DNA of 64,000 nt from Robertmurraya korlensis (GCF_023715225.1 NZ_JAMBNS010000008.1:186001-250000), one strand, 5' to 3'. Shown: positions 46,051-53,405, counted from the stretch's first letter. The notes: generated by a model not told the origin, from the sequence alone. Numbers and translations are program-made.

Positions 46051-46650
46051 ATGAAAGATTATTATTTTGGAAGTGTAGATGGGATTCTTCGTAAAGAGGC
46101 CATTGCATTACACCACCAGCGTTACCAGGAAGTAGGATTTTTTAAAGAAAATGAGGACGATCCATATGAAGGATCTTCCACTTATTTTGTTGCACAAGCA
46201 GCTGAGTTAAAGGAAATCGTAGGCGTTACTCGACTTATTTTCATGAAGATAGATGAACTTCCTACCATCAGGCACTTCAATATATATGATATTGAAAAGT
46301 TGAAGTTATCCCGGCTTGATAAAAGCAAATACGCTGAAATTAGCGCATTCACAAAGATGCCCAAACATGATGTGGGATTAGGATTAATCAAATCAGTTTT
46401 GCAATATTCAGTAGGCAATGGTATTTCACATTGGGTTTGTTGTATTGATGAAAGAGTGTATAACTATATGTACCGCATGTTTAAGTTTCCTTTTAAGGTG
46501 ATAGGTGAACCTAATGTTTATCTTGGGTCAAAAACGATTCCATGTGCATTGGATTTAAACGAATGCTTAGAAACATTAAAAGAAAAACGAGGCAAGTTAT
46601 ACGACTATTTTATAGAAAATGAAGAAAATATAATGGAGGTTATGAAATGA
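46051..46650 (+). CDS. LuxI/FeeM-like N-acyltransferase (GNAT fold, autoinducer-synthase family)
   Basis: Protein of 199 residues with the family pattern. An N-terminal Arg-rich helix (IALHHQRYQEVGF) is followed by a conserved hydrophobic core with GVTRLI (Arg61). The AEISAF block has Glu96, equivalent to the AExSRF motif of LuxI and N-acyl amino acid synthases. The SHWVCCIDERVYNYM helix and a VIGEPNVYLGSKTIPCALDL ending follow. Such enzymes make amides from acyl-carrier or acyl-CoA donors. It starts with ATG after AAGGAGAG and overlaps the ThiF-like gene by four bases. Substrates unknown. Confidence 0.75.
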   Translation: MKDYYFGSVDGILRKEAIALHHQRYQEVGFFKENEDDPYEGSSTYFVAQAAELKEIVGVTRLIFMKIDELPTIRHFNIYDIEKLKLSRLDKSKYAEISAFTKMPKHDVGLGLIKSVLQYSVGNGISHWVCCIDERVYNYMYRMFKFPFKVIGEPNVYLGSKTIPCALDLNECLETLKEKRGKLYDYFIENEENIMEVMK

Positions 46651-47405
46651 TTAAGGAACAATTTATTCGAAATATAGGAATTATGTCAGAAGACGAAGTT
46701 CAAAAACTCCATGAAACAACAATTGCTATAGCTGGCTGTGGATGCATTGGTGGGTTTTCGGCTGAATTACTTACTCGAATGGGGATTGGTAAATTAATTT
46801 TGGCAGATCCTGATGTGTTTGATGTTTCAAATATTAATAGACAATGTGCAGCCACACATCATACGGTTGGACAGAGAAAAGTAGAAGCGTTAAAAAATCA
46901 TTTACTTTCCATAAATCCCGAGCTTATCGTTGAGTGTTATAGGGAAGGAGTTACTGAAGAAAACGCACGATCTTTTGTGGATGGAGCTGATTATGTAATT
47001 GATGCCATTGATTATTTTGCATTCGCTGAGTCAGTGACTCTCCATCGAGCAGCACGTGAGAAAAGCTTATTTGTTACTACTTCAGTGGCTCTTGGATTTG
47101 GTACGTCTGTTTTAACATTTTCTCCATTTGGAATGAAGCTCGAAGAATATATTGGAATTCCGGAAGATATTTCAATTGCTAAACTACAAGGTCAAACCTT
47201 CCCTCCATCGGGTTACAGTCAAGCCCTTCCTGACTATGCAACAGAAGAAAAAATTCATTCATGGATTAGAAATCGTACGATACCGACGATAAGTGTTGGT
47301 CAAGCACTAGGACCAGGTGCACTTGTTTCCCAACTAGTTTTACATCTGTTAGATAGAAAAGAACCGCCTATTGTACCAGAAAGCTTTCAGTTGCATTTTG
47401 AATAG
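46647..47405 (+). CDS. ThiF/E1-like adenylyltransferase
   Basis: Protein of 252 residues with the E1 fold. The nucleotide loop is GCGCIGG at residues 30-36. DPDVFDVSNINRQ (54-66) supplies the ATP-binding Arg and Asn, and DAIDYF (119-124) the metal-binding Asp. The paired CxxC zinc motifs and an obvious catalytic Cys of MoeB/ThiF are absent, closer to TcdA-like or stand-alone members that adenylate a small carboxylate or peptide. It is coupled to the acyltransferase (ATGA overlap), so a joint pathway is likely. Confidence 0.85.
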   Translation: MIKEQFIRNIGIMSEDEVQKLHETTIAIAGCGCIGGFSAELLTRMGIGKLILADPDVFDVSNINRQCAATHHTVGQRKVEALKNHLLSINPELIVECYREGVTEENARSFVDGADYVIDAIDYFAFAESVTLHRAAREKSLFVTTSVALGFGTSVLTFSPFGMKLEEYIGIPEDISIAKLQGQTFPPSGYSQALPDYATEEKIHSWIRNRTIPTISVGQALGPGALVSQLVLHLLDRKEPPIVPESFQLHFE

Positions 47406-47423
47406 AAGCGGAAAGCATGGGAA

Positions 47424-47446
47424 AGCACGGGGACGGTTCCTGTGCT
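47424..47446. repeat. AGCACGGG palindrome, variant repeat; also terminator-like
   Basis: AAAGCAC...GTGCTTTT stem around GGGGACGGTTCCT, ending the acyltransferase-ThiF operon. Related to 44493-44515. Confidence 0.7.
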
Positions 47447-47633
47447 TTTCTATGATTTCCTCTTAGTAAAGGGGATGGCATTGGATTGGGAGAAGGAGAC
47501 TGACAGCGACTGCTTGATAATTGTCAAGAAGATCACGTTTTTTATTGATTAGAACTAACCTTTTTGTTCATTCATCTATATATGTACTATGATAGGACAT
47601 TTCATTTTTATAGATGAAAGGATGGAGGTTTAC

Positions 47634-48056
47634 GTGGCAAAATACAGAACGGTGAGTGTTGATTTTTGGAACCATCCAGTTGTACTTGAGAAGATGACTC
47701 CAGAGGATAAGTATTTCTATTTATATCTGCTCACTAATCCACAAATTACTCAGATTGGAATCTATAAAATTCGAAAAGAGCAAATGGCTTTTGATTTGGG
47801 CTATTCAATTGAAAGTGTTGAATCTTTAATGGATCGATTCACGGATCAGTACAAGCTAGTACGATACAATCCTGAAACGAGAGAACTAGCCATTAAAAGC
47901 TGGGGGGAATTTAACCTTCACAAAGGTGGAAAAACAGTGATGGACTGTGTTATTACCGAATTACTAGAGGTGGAGGATTACTCGCTGATTCATTATGTGG
48001 CAGTGTCTATTAAGAAACACGAAATACTAAGTTTATATGAGTCTTTTTATAATTAG
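47634..48056 (+). CDS. DnaD-type N-terminal domain protein (phage replisome organiser-like)
   Basis: Protein of 140 residues matching the N-terminal winged-helix part of phage DnaD-like replication organisers: FWNHPVVLEKMTPEDKYFYL, LTNPQITQIGIYKI, QMAFDLGYSIESV and IKSWGEFNLHKGGK. The C-terminal DnaD domain is missing. It starts with GTG after GGATGGAGG; an ATG upstream has no such site. Perhaps a domesticated phage fragment or a regulator. Confidence 0.75.
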   Translation: MAKYRTVSVDFWNHPVVLEKMTPEDKYFYLYLLTNPQITQIGIYKIRKEQMAFDLGYSIESVESLMDRFTDQYKLVRYNPETRELAIKSWGEFNLHKGGKTVMDCVITELLEVEDYSLIHYVAVSIKKHEILSLYESFYN

Positions 48057-48062
48057 ACCATA

Positions 48063-48082
48063 GGGGACAGGTTCCCTGTCCC
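48063..48082. repeat. GGGACAGG palindrome
   Basis: GGGGACAGGTTCCCTGTCCC, a perfect 8-bp-stem copy, six bases after the DnaD-like gene. Confidence 0.9.
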
Positions 48083-48179
48083 ATTAAACTTGCATATGTT
48101 ATAATTTTACAAAAAAGAGTAGTGATGGATTCTAAACGGAATCTATCTTAACTACTACCCAAGAACAGGAATGACATCA

Positions 48180-49190
48180 ATGATTGGCAATGAAATAATC
48201 CATCGTCGAAACATAATATTATTCAGCTTAATTTTTGCATTTTTCACTATACAAGTAACGATTAATATGGTCATTGAAGGATTTGTAAGTGTATTCCCAC
48301 CAGCTTTTTTATTTATCACTGTGGGGATTCTTTTGTTAATGATGATTCTTAAGAAAGTAAACCCAAGAGTGAGTATGTATGTCATGATCTTTTGTACATA
48401 TATCTATTTTTACTTTCTCTTGACTGATTCTCCGTACCTGGTCAATTACTTATTTATGTGGTTGGGGCTCCCTCTAAGTGCTATTTATCAAAGCTATCGA
48501 GTGGTGTTACTAGCTTTTACAGGCTCGATGATAATAAACTATTACTCTTTCTTTTACTTACATGAGGAAATATTCCCGAATGTCGTAAAGGGAGATTTTG
48601 TATTTCTCGTTTTGTTTGGAGTATTTTCTGCAGCTTTTCTTTTAACGTTCATTCATATGACTCTCCGGCTGTGGAAGGAAACTAAAGAGGCAAATGATAA
48701 GCTTCAGGTCATAGCCTATCATGATCCATTGACTGGGGCAGCCAATCGGATATTGCTTAAGAAAAAGTTTGACCAACTAAAGGAATCGAAAGTCGATTCC
48801 ATTGCACTATTATTCATGGATATGAATAAGTTTAAATACATAAATGACACATATGGCCATGACGTAGGGGACCAATTACTTAAAAAGGTTGTATCAAGAC
48901 TAAAAGGAGAGCTGCGGGAGTCGGATTTACTCTGTCGATTGGGTGGAGATGAGTTTGTGATTCTATTAGCGAATATAGACCTAAAAGAGTTTGAAGGGAT
49001 TACGGAACGAATTCAATCCTCGATGAATCAGCCGCTGAGCATCAATAATTATACGATACAAGTATCTGCAAGTATAGGTTCGTCGTTTACAACAGAAGTA
49101 TCCCGTGTGGATCTAGATACTCTGATTAAAGAAGCGGACGAAAGGATGTACAGGGAAAAGAGGAAGGGGACACGGGGACAGGCACTGTGA
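48180..49190 (+). CDS. Membrane GGDEF diguanylate cyclase
   Basis: Protein of 336 residues with about six transmembrane helices, then a GGDEF domain from AYHDPLTGAANR. The active-site loop is intact (LGGDEF), with the metal Asp in FMDMNKFK; no obvious RxxD inhibitory site precedes it. It makes c-di-GMP. The ATG spaced from AGGA is preferred to one three codons earlier. The last residues KGTRGQAL come from a palindromic repeat copy. Confidence 0.88.
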   Translation: MIGNEIIHRRNIILFSLIFAFFTIQVTINMVIEGFVSVFPPAFLFITVGILLLMMILKKVNPRVSMYVMIFCTYIYFYFLLTDSPYLVNYLFMWLGLPLSAIYQSYRVVLLAFTGSMIINYYSFFYLHEEIFPNVVKGDFVFLVLFGVFSAAFLLTFIHMTLRLWKETKEANDKLQVIAYHDPLTGAANRILLKKKFDQLKESKVDSIALLFMDMNKFKYINDTYGHDVGDQLLKKVVSRLKGELRESDLLCRLGGDEFVILLANIDLKEFEGITERIQSSMNQPLSINNYTIQVSASIGSSFTTEVSRVDLDTLIKEADERMYREKRKGTRGQAL

Positions 49191-49233
49191 CCCGATTTAG
49201 TAGAGAGGTACAATGAACCTGTCCCTCTGTCCC
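49174..49233. repeat. GGGACAGG palindromes, inverted pair
   Basis: GGGGACAGGCACTGTGACCC (49174-49193) and GAACCTGTCCCTCTGTCCC (49215-49233) form a REPIN-like doublet. The first copy contains the stop codon of the cyclase gene. Confidence 0.75.
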
Positions 49234-49238
49234 ATTAG

Positions 49239-49260
49239 TTCAATCAAACGTTTGATTGAA
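49239..49260. repeat. 22-bp perfect palindrome, second copy
   Basis: Core TCAATCAAACGTTTGATTGA identical to 44451-44470, placed two bases beyond the comK-like stop. No T-run follows on either strand. Confidence 0.8.
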
Positions 49261-49262
49261 AA

Positions 49263-49805
49263 TTACTTCTTCCGTTTTTTATAGTTCCTGCTGGGCTTTC
49301 TTTTATTCGGGTCCAGTAGCATAGACATCGATTTTGGATTTTTGCCCATTTCAGTTGTAATATTTCTCAGCTGCATGGCATTTTGGAGCTTGGTGTTAAA
49401 GGACAAGATCGAGCAATGGACAATGAGAGTGGTTCCATTTGAGAATTCTATGTATGTTTTCTTCTTGTAGCTTAGGGTACGAACAATATGTACAGGGTTA
49501 AACCAAATTGTGTCGGCATTTTTTGCTGATTTGTCTGAGAATAAGCAAATACTTTGAATCGGATTAATCATAACAGGTGGCATATGAATTTCACCACCAA
49601 GAATCCATTTAGCTGAAGACATGGCTCCTTTTAAATCATAGCCAATACAATTAATGCTATTTTCTAGTATATGGAGAGGGGAATCATCTATGAAGAAGGT
49701 CTTTTCCAGTTCTTTAACAAGGGTACATAGCTTTCCGTTACGATCATATACACCATAGATGTAAAGAGTATTCGAATTAATAATATAGCATTCTACTAAT
49801 ACCAA
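49263..49805 (-). CDS. ComK-family competence transcription factor
   Basis: Protein of 180 residues matching ComK along its length. It contains CIGYDLKGAMSSAKWILG, HMPPVMINPIQSICLF, IWFNPVHIV, YIEFSNGTTLIVHCS and SFNTKLQNAMQLRN. ComK activates DNA-uptake genes at AT-boxes. It starts with TTG with GAGGGAG about nine bases upstream. Divergences from B. subtilis ComK at both ends suggest a paralogue (ComK2-like). It lies 430 bases downstream of, and in line with, a sigma factor gene. Confidence 0.85.
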   Translation of the reverse strand: MVLVECYIINSNTLYIYGVYDRNGKLCTLVKELEKTFFIDDSPLHILENSINCIGYDLKGAMSSAKWILGGEIHMPPVMINPIQSICLFSDKSAKNADTIWFNPVHIVRTLSYKKKTYIEFSNGTTLIVHCSILSFNTKLQNAMQLRNITTEMGKNPKSMSMLLDPNKRKPSRNYKKRKK

Positions 49806-49983
49806 GATCCTCAGCTCCCTCAGCTTTTAAATAATAAACGGTTACGTATCCCCTTACTTTACTGTTCGAAACACTACCTCCTTTATATTAAGAATTCTTC
49901 CCCTTGCATGTGATTATATGAAAAAAGAACTAGGAATAACTATCTATTGTCAGGATCTCTTCCAAGACAAATTTGTGAACCAT

Positions 49984-50003
49984 GGGGACAGGTCCGTTGT
50001 CCC
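49984..50003. repeat. GGGACAGG palindrome
   Basis: GGGGACAGGTCCGTTGTCCC, in the gap between the comK-like and sigma genes. Confidence 0.8.
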
Positions 50004-50079
50004 AGTAGTGAGTAGAGTTAGGGGGCTTTGACTAGATTATTAGATAGTAGTGGACTCTAGGCCTTTGTGATAATAATCA

Positions 50080-50107
50080 CCTCCCTACCCACAAGTGGGT
50101 AGGGAGG
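50080..50107. repeat. Strong 12-bp-stem hairpin without T-run
   Basis: CCTCCCTACCCA pairs perfectly with TGGGTAGGGAGG around CAAG. It has no T-run on either strand, so it is more likely an operator or RNA-stability element than a terminator. Nothing else is evident in 49806-50238. Confidence 0.6.
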
Positions 50108-50238
50108 AGTTAAAAGTACGATTTCCCCATAGAGAGGGAGTATTCAACATTATTAAATTCATTCAGTTAGCTAATCTCTACACAATAAAGGGCGACAGCT
50201 TTTTATTTTTTTATTGGAGTTTGGTTATAACTTTGGAT

Positions 50239-50736
50239 TCAAGACTTTAAGAAGGAACTTGGGACAAGGAACCTGTCCCTCAATCTCTTTCTCGCTCCTG
50301 AACGCCAGAGCTTAACGGCTGATAGTGAGACGTTTTCGATGGTGGCAATCTCTTTAACTGTTAAGCCATGAATGACGGTATACATTAGCCATTTCTTCTC
50401 TTTTTCTGTAAGCCCGTCACAATCGAGTTCTTCCCATTCAAACGGAAGTTTAGCGGATAAGTCAGGGATTAAAGCCCAGCTTTCCTCATCTACGCTTACA
50501 TTGCGTTCATCATATTTGTTTCTCTTGGTCATCTCCGTTTGGAGGTGGCCTTTAATGTAGGAATATGCAAAGGAGGAAAATGACCCTCGTTCTTGATCAT
50601 ACCGTTCAGCTGCTTGCCAAAGAGCAATTAATCCTGTTTGAAAAAACTCTTTTCTGTTTTTATAGATTCCTAGTGTCTGAATAATCTTGTGGATCATAGG
50701 CTCGTATTGTTGTGCGATTTCATTAAAATGTTCCAC
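50239..50736 (-). CDS. Sigma-70 family factor, ComX/SigH-like
   Basis: Protein of 165 residues with only regions 2 and 4. Region 2 contains FFQTGLIALWQAAERYD then FSSFAYSYIKGHLQTEM; region 4 contains LTVKEIATIENVSLSAVKLW. This resembles small sigma factors of the competence (ComX, staphylococcal SigH) type. The ATG follows AAGGGAAAG. The C-terminal DRFLVPSSFLKS is encoded by a palindrome copy. The ComK-like gene downstream suggests a joint competence role (inference). Confidence 0.8.
   Translation of the reverse strand: MEHFNEIAQQYEPMIHKIIQTLGIYKNRKEFFQTGLIALWQAAERYDQERGSFSSFAYSYIKGHLQTEMTKRNKYDERNVSVDEESWALIPDLSAKLPFEWEELDCDGLTEKEKKWLMYTVIHGLTVKEIATIENVSLSAVKLWRSGARKRLRDRFLVPSSFLKS
50261..50279. 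repeat. GGGACAGG palindrome inside the sigma gene end
   Basis: GGGACAAGGAACCTGTCCC; read on the minus strand it encodes DRFLVP. Confidence 0.85.
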
Positions 50737-50979
50737 TTGCTTTCCCTTTCAGGAAGCGCGCTACCAATTGTATTCCCGGGTAACCTCACAATATCTGATA
50801 GGGAGGGTATTGTTCCAATTGGTAAAAATGAAGTTGGATACCCGAAAGAATGTTGAAATTTCTGATTTATGAAAGAAAAGTGAGGATAAGGAGCTTGAAT
50901 GAGCTGAAATTTAAAAAACTACGGGTAATAAGAAGAAGCGACAATAGACCTATTCATCTGAATTATGGTAAAAAACCTC

Positions 50980-51007
50980 TTGTCAACTGGTTAATTTATC
51001 CTATAAT
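50980..51007 (+). promoter_or_regulatory. Sigma-A promoter before riboswitch 1
   Basis: TTGTCA and TATAAT are separated by 16 bases. The predicted start site lies just before the c-di-GMP aptamer. Confidence 0.75.
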
Positions 51008-51025
51008 AGACATGTAACCATAACT

Positions 51026-51120
51026 CGTACGATAATGGCAAAACCATTGAAAGATGGTGACGCAAAACTACAGGGGCTAAGATCATTTTAAGTGATTATG
51101 CTTGCCAGTTTCCGAATACG
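51026..51120 (+). promoter_or_regulatory. c-di-GMP-I (GEMM) riboswitch 1
   Basis: Conserved elements occur in order: a short P1 (CGTA...TACG), GGCAAAACC, hairpin ACCATT-GAAA-GATGGT with the GAAA tetraloop, GACGCAAAACTAC, a second hairpin GATCA/TGATT, then TTGCCAGTTTCCGA. The P3 side departs from consensus, so affinity is uncertain. It lies 38 bases before a 51-residue gene. Confidence 0.8.
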
Positions 51121-51157
51121 GACTCTTACGATTTATAGTAAATCTAAAGGAGAGTTT
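51121..51157 (+). promoter_or_regulatory. Ribosome-site sequestering stem of riboswitch 1
   Basis: ACTCTT can pair with GAGAGT, which overlaps the AAAGGAGAG ribosome site, enclosing the hairpin GATTTA-TAG-TAAATC. There is no terminator, so control would be at translation. Confidence 0.6.
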
Positions 51158-51158
51158 T

Positions 51159-51314
51159 ATGGGGTTCAAGAGTCGGATAAAAAAGATGAAAATAAAATGG
51201 CATACAGCCAGATTATATTATTATATGTGCTTAGCGGATTGCTGTTTAGATTCAGACATCCTGGGGAATCTAGAGGAGAAGATTATGTATCATAGGGAAA
51301 AATTGAATGGCTAA
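51159..51314 (+). CDS. Small basic protein under c-di-GMP riboswitch control
   Basis: Protein of 51 residues beginning MGFKSRIKKMKIKWHTARLY and ending YHREKLNG. It has a basic amphipathic N-terminus, a short Cys-containing segment (MCLADCCLD) and an acidic helix. It has a strong ribosome site. It has no signal peptide and no recognised family. The riboswitch implies a role in motility, adhesion or matrix. Confidence 0.72.
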   Translation: MGFKSRIKKMKIKWHTARLYYYMCLADCCLDSDILGNLEEKIMYHREKLNG

Positions 51315-51363
51315 TGATATAGAAACAAAGTAAAAGATTTTTAATTTCTAAGACTTATAGAAA

Positions 51364-51400
51364 AAAATGGGATAAAGGCTAGGTTCCTTTATCCCATTTT
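51364..51400. terminator. Bidirectional terminator after the small gene
   Basis: A perfect 15-bp stem (AAAATGGGATAAAGG and its complement) with loop CTAGGTT. Confidence 0.9.
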
Positions 51401-51425
51401 GATTTATTTTTACCGGAGGGTTATA

Positions 51426-51444
51426 GGGACAGGTTCCATGTCCC
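51426..51444. repeat. GGGACAGG palindrome
   Basis: GGGACAGGTTCCATGTCCC, between a terminator and the convergent channel gene. Confidence 0.88.
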
Positions 51445-51489
51445 AAAGATAACTATTTCATTCCTTCGCTAATATGGGATTTAGATTCA

Positions 51490-52185
51490 TTATTTCCGTT
51501 TTTGATTTTGTATGGTTGTTTTTAAGGCTAATACTTCGGATTGGAGAGATTCTATCTGTTCATTCACATCTTTTTCTAACTGATCAGTTGTCCCTGGCTT
51601 TGGTAGAAGACCGATGAAGCGCGCTAATGAAACGATGGTCATAAATAAGCCGATTACAGCCTGTGTGAATATGATCGTTTGAGCAAAATGTTGAAAGCTT
51701 GTTAGACTGTTGGATCCAAACGTCACCATAGTCACAAAGCTAAAAAATAGCGTATCCGCCATGGATCCTTTTGAAATAACAATGTCTAGATTCTTAGAAA
51801 GGACCATGTAGGAAGTAGCATACCAAAATATCACTTCTATATAATTGTGGATAAGTAATACAACAGATCTACGATAACTTTTGACCTGATAATTACTAGA
51901 GAGATAAGGATCAAATAATAACACATTCACTTGGTAGACAAAGATCTCTAATACACGAGTAAAACTGTAAACTAAGATAATCCAAGCTAACCAGTAGGGG
52001 ACAATTTCTAGCTGAAGCAACACCATGATAAAGAGAGAAACGACTAAGTTCCCAAGTACCCATTTCTCTACAAATGCATGTGAACCTTTAATGCCAGGAA
52101 TCATGCGAACATACTGAAACACAGATACATAACGCAGATAATGAAATATTTTCTGCCAAAAGCCAACAATGAATGAATCGGACAT
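51490..52185 (-). CDS. Potassium-channel-like membrane protein
   Basis: Protein of 231 residues with about four transmembrane helices. A pore-like segment before the last helix (LFFSFVTMVTFGSNSL) occupies the place of TVGYGD but lacks the GYG signature. A C-terminal coiled coil (EKDVNEQIESLQSEVLALK) could drive oligomerisation. The start is the ATG after GGAGGAACT; upstream reading would cross a palindromic repeat. Ion specificity unknown. Confidence 0.68.
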   Translation of the reverse strand: MSDSFIVGFWQKIFHYLRYVSVFQYVRMIPGIKGSHAFVEKWVLGNLVVSLFIMVLLQLEIVPYWLAWIILVYSFTRVLEIFVYQVNVLLFDPYLSSNYQVKSYRRSVVLLIHNYIEVIFWYATSYMVLSKNLDIVISKGSMADTLFFSFVTMVTFGSNSLTSFQHFAQTIIFTQAVIGLFMTIVSLARFIGLLPKPGTTDQLEKDVNEQIESLQSEVLALKTTIQNQKRK

Positions 52186-52228
52186 ATAGTTCCTCCAATA
52201 ATTAGTAGATATAGATATATTAGCATAA

Positions 52229-52247
52229 GGGACAGGCACCCTGTCTC
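52229..52247. repeat. GGGACAGG palindrome
   Basis: GGGACAGGCACCCTGTCTC, upstream of the channel gene. Confidence 0.85.
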
Positions 52248-52302
52248 TCCTTTGTCCATAGAAATCTAAATATTTTATCTGCCTACGAGTATTGAATAGT
52301 AG

Positions 52303-52330
52303 TTGTTTTATGGTAAAATAATCCTATAAC
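52303..52330 (+). promoter_or_regulatory. Sigma-A promoter before riboswitch 2
   Basis: TTGTTT and TATAAC are separated by 16 bases, just upstream of the second aptamer. Confidence 0.65.
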
Positions 52331-52336
52331 TTTAAG

Positions 52337-52437
52337 ACTATGTGATAAAGGCAAACCTATTGAAAAGTAGGGACGCAAAACTACGGGCCTAAAGCACAAG
52401 CTATGGTAGCCGAGTCGCCGAAGTAGATGGAGATAGC
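52337..52437 (+). promoter_or_regulatory. c-di-GMP-I (GEMM) riboswitch 2
   Basis: Very close to consensus: AAAGGCAAACC, hairpin CCTATT-GAAA-AGTAGG, GACGCAAAACTACGGGCCTAA, a short P3 stem AGC-ACA-AGCT, then ATGGTAGCCGAGTCGCCGAAG. A terminator hairpin follows directly. Confidence 0.92.
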
Positions 52438-52445
52438 ATTCTGGG

Positions 52446-52472
52446 GATCCGCCTATTTAGGTGGATCTTTTT
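52446..52472 (+). terminator. Expression-platform terminator of riboswitch 2
   Basis: GATCCGCCTA pairs with TAGGTGGATC (one G-T), followed by TTTTT. It lies between the aptamer and the AAAGGAGG ribosome site, so transcription would be controlled by c-di-GMP. Confidence 0.88.
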
Positions 52473-52492
52473 ATATTTTTAAAGGAGGATGA

Positions 52493-53236
52493 ATGATGGG
52501 GTTTTTAAGAGATTTAGGTAAGTTTTCAGGAAAAGCAGCTGGTTTCGTGGTTGGAGGTGCTGTTAATGTTGTTGGTGATGTCACGGGAAGTAAGTTTATT
52601 AAGGAAGTGGGAGAAGGAGTAAAGAAGGCCTCTGAATTTGCAGGAGACACTTTAGGGCAAGTGGCTGATGGAGCGTGGAGTACTACTACCGGGATGATTC
52701 AAAAGGATGATAGAAAAGTAGAACAAGGTTTAACTGATATAGGTAACTCTGTGTCACGTACAGCTAAGGGAGTATATGAGACAGCAAAGGGAACGTACCA
52801 TAATGGTAAGGATGTCTATGAAGGCTTCAAATATAATGATGATGAAAAGATCAAAAGTGGTGTGAAGAATATTGCTAAAACCGTTGCTGTTGGAGCCTTA
52901 GCGGTGGGAGTTGTGGATTTAGTAGATGGTGTAGATGTTGGAGATCCAATGGGAAGTCAGCAAAATCTTGCTGATGGAAGTGTGGATGCAAATGACGCAA
53001 CTAATCATACCGGGCCAGTACAAGTAGCTTCCAATGTAGAAGCATCTGAAGACCCAGGAGTTCATCACGTGAAACCACATGAGGTAAGTGGATATACACG
53101 AGCTGATGGTACATACGTGGAAGGATACACTCGTGATGGAGATGGCAATCCGAATACACAACTTACCGAGCAGCAAGGTGGCGGATACCTAAGAACAAAT
53201 GCTGATGGGAATATTCATAATAACTTAAATTCATGA
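52493..53236 (+). CDS. c-di-GMP-controlled glycine-rich protein of unknown function
   Basis: Protein of 247 residues without a signal peptide. The first half consists of amphipathic Gly/Ala/Val-rich segments resembling colicin-like or LEA-like helices (SGKAAGFVVGGAVNVVGDVT; KGVYETAKGTYHNGKDVYEG). A hydrophobic stretch follows (VAVGALAVGVVDLV). The C-terminus has HVKPHEVSGYTRADGTYVEG then YTRDGDGNPNTQ, a motif seen in various Bacillus surface or toxin-like proteins. ATG follows AAAGGAGG. Role unknown; perhaps matrix-associated. Confidence 0.75.
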   Translation: MMGFLRDLGKFSGKAAGFVVGGAVNVVGDVTGSKFIKEVGEGVKKASEFAGDTLGQVADGAWSTTTGMIQKDDRKVEQGLTDIGNSVSRTAKGVYETAKGTYHNGKDVYEGFKYNDDEKIKSGVKNIAKTVAVGALAVGVVDLVDGVDVGDPMGSQQNLADGSVDANDATNHTGPVQVASNVEASEDPGVHHVKPHEVSGYTRADGTYVEGYTRDGDGNPNTQLTEQQGGGYLRTNADGNIHNNLNS

Positions 53237-53248
53237 GGTTGGGGACGT

Positions 53249-53268
53249 GGGGACAGGTACCCTGTCCC
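53249..53268. repeat. GGGACAGG palindrome
   Basis: GGGGACAGGTACCCTGTCCC, thirteen bases after the riboswitch-controlled gene. Confidence 0.9.
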
Positions 53269-53405
53269 TTTTAGTTAATATAACAGTAGCAGAGTTGTTG
53301 ACTCTTATTACTTTCTAAAGGTATATTTTGGAATAGGGGCAGGACAAGAGGATAAATGAATAAAAGAAACCAGTCCCAAACATTCAATTTATTCAGGGGG
53401 AATTT

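Noticed and set aside
50080-50107. Terminator call for the 12-bp-stem hairpin
   Set aside because: No T-run follows on either strand, so it is listed only as a hairpin.
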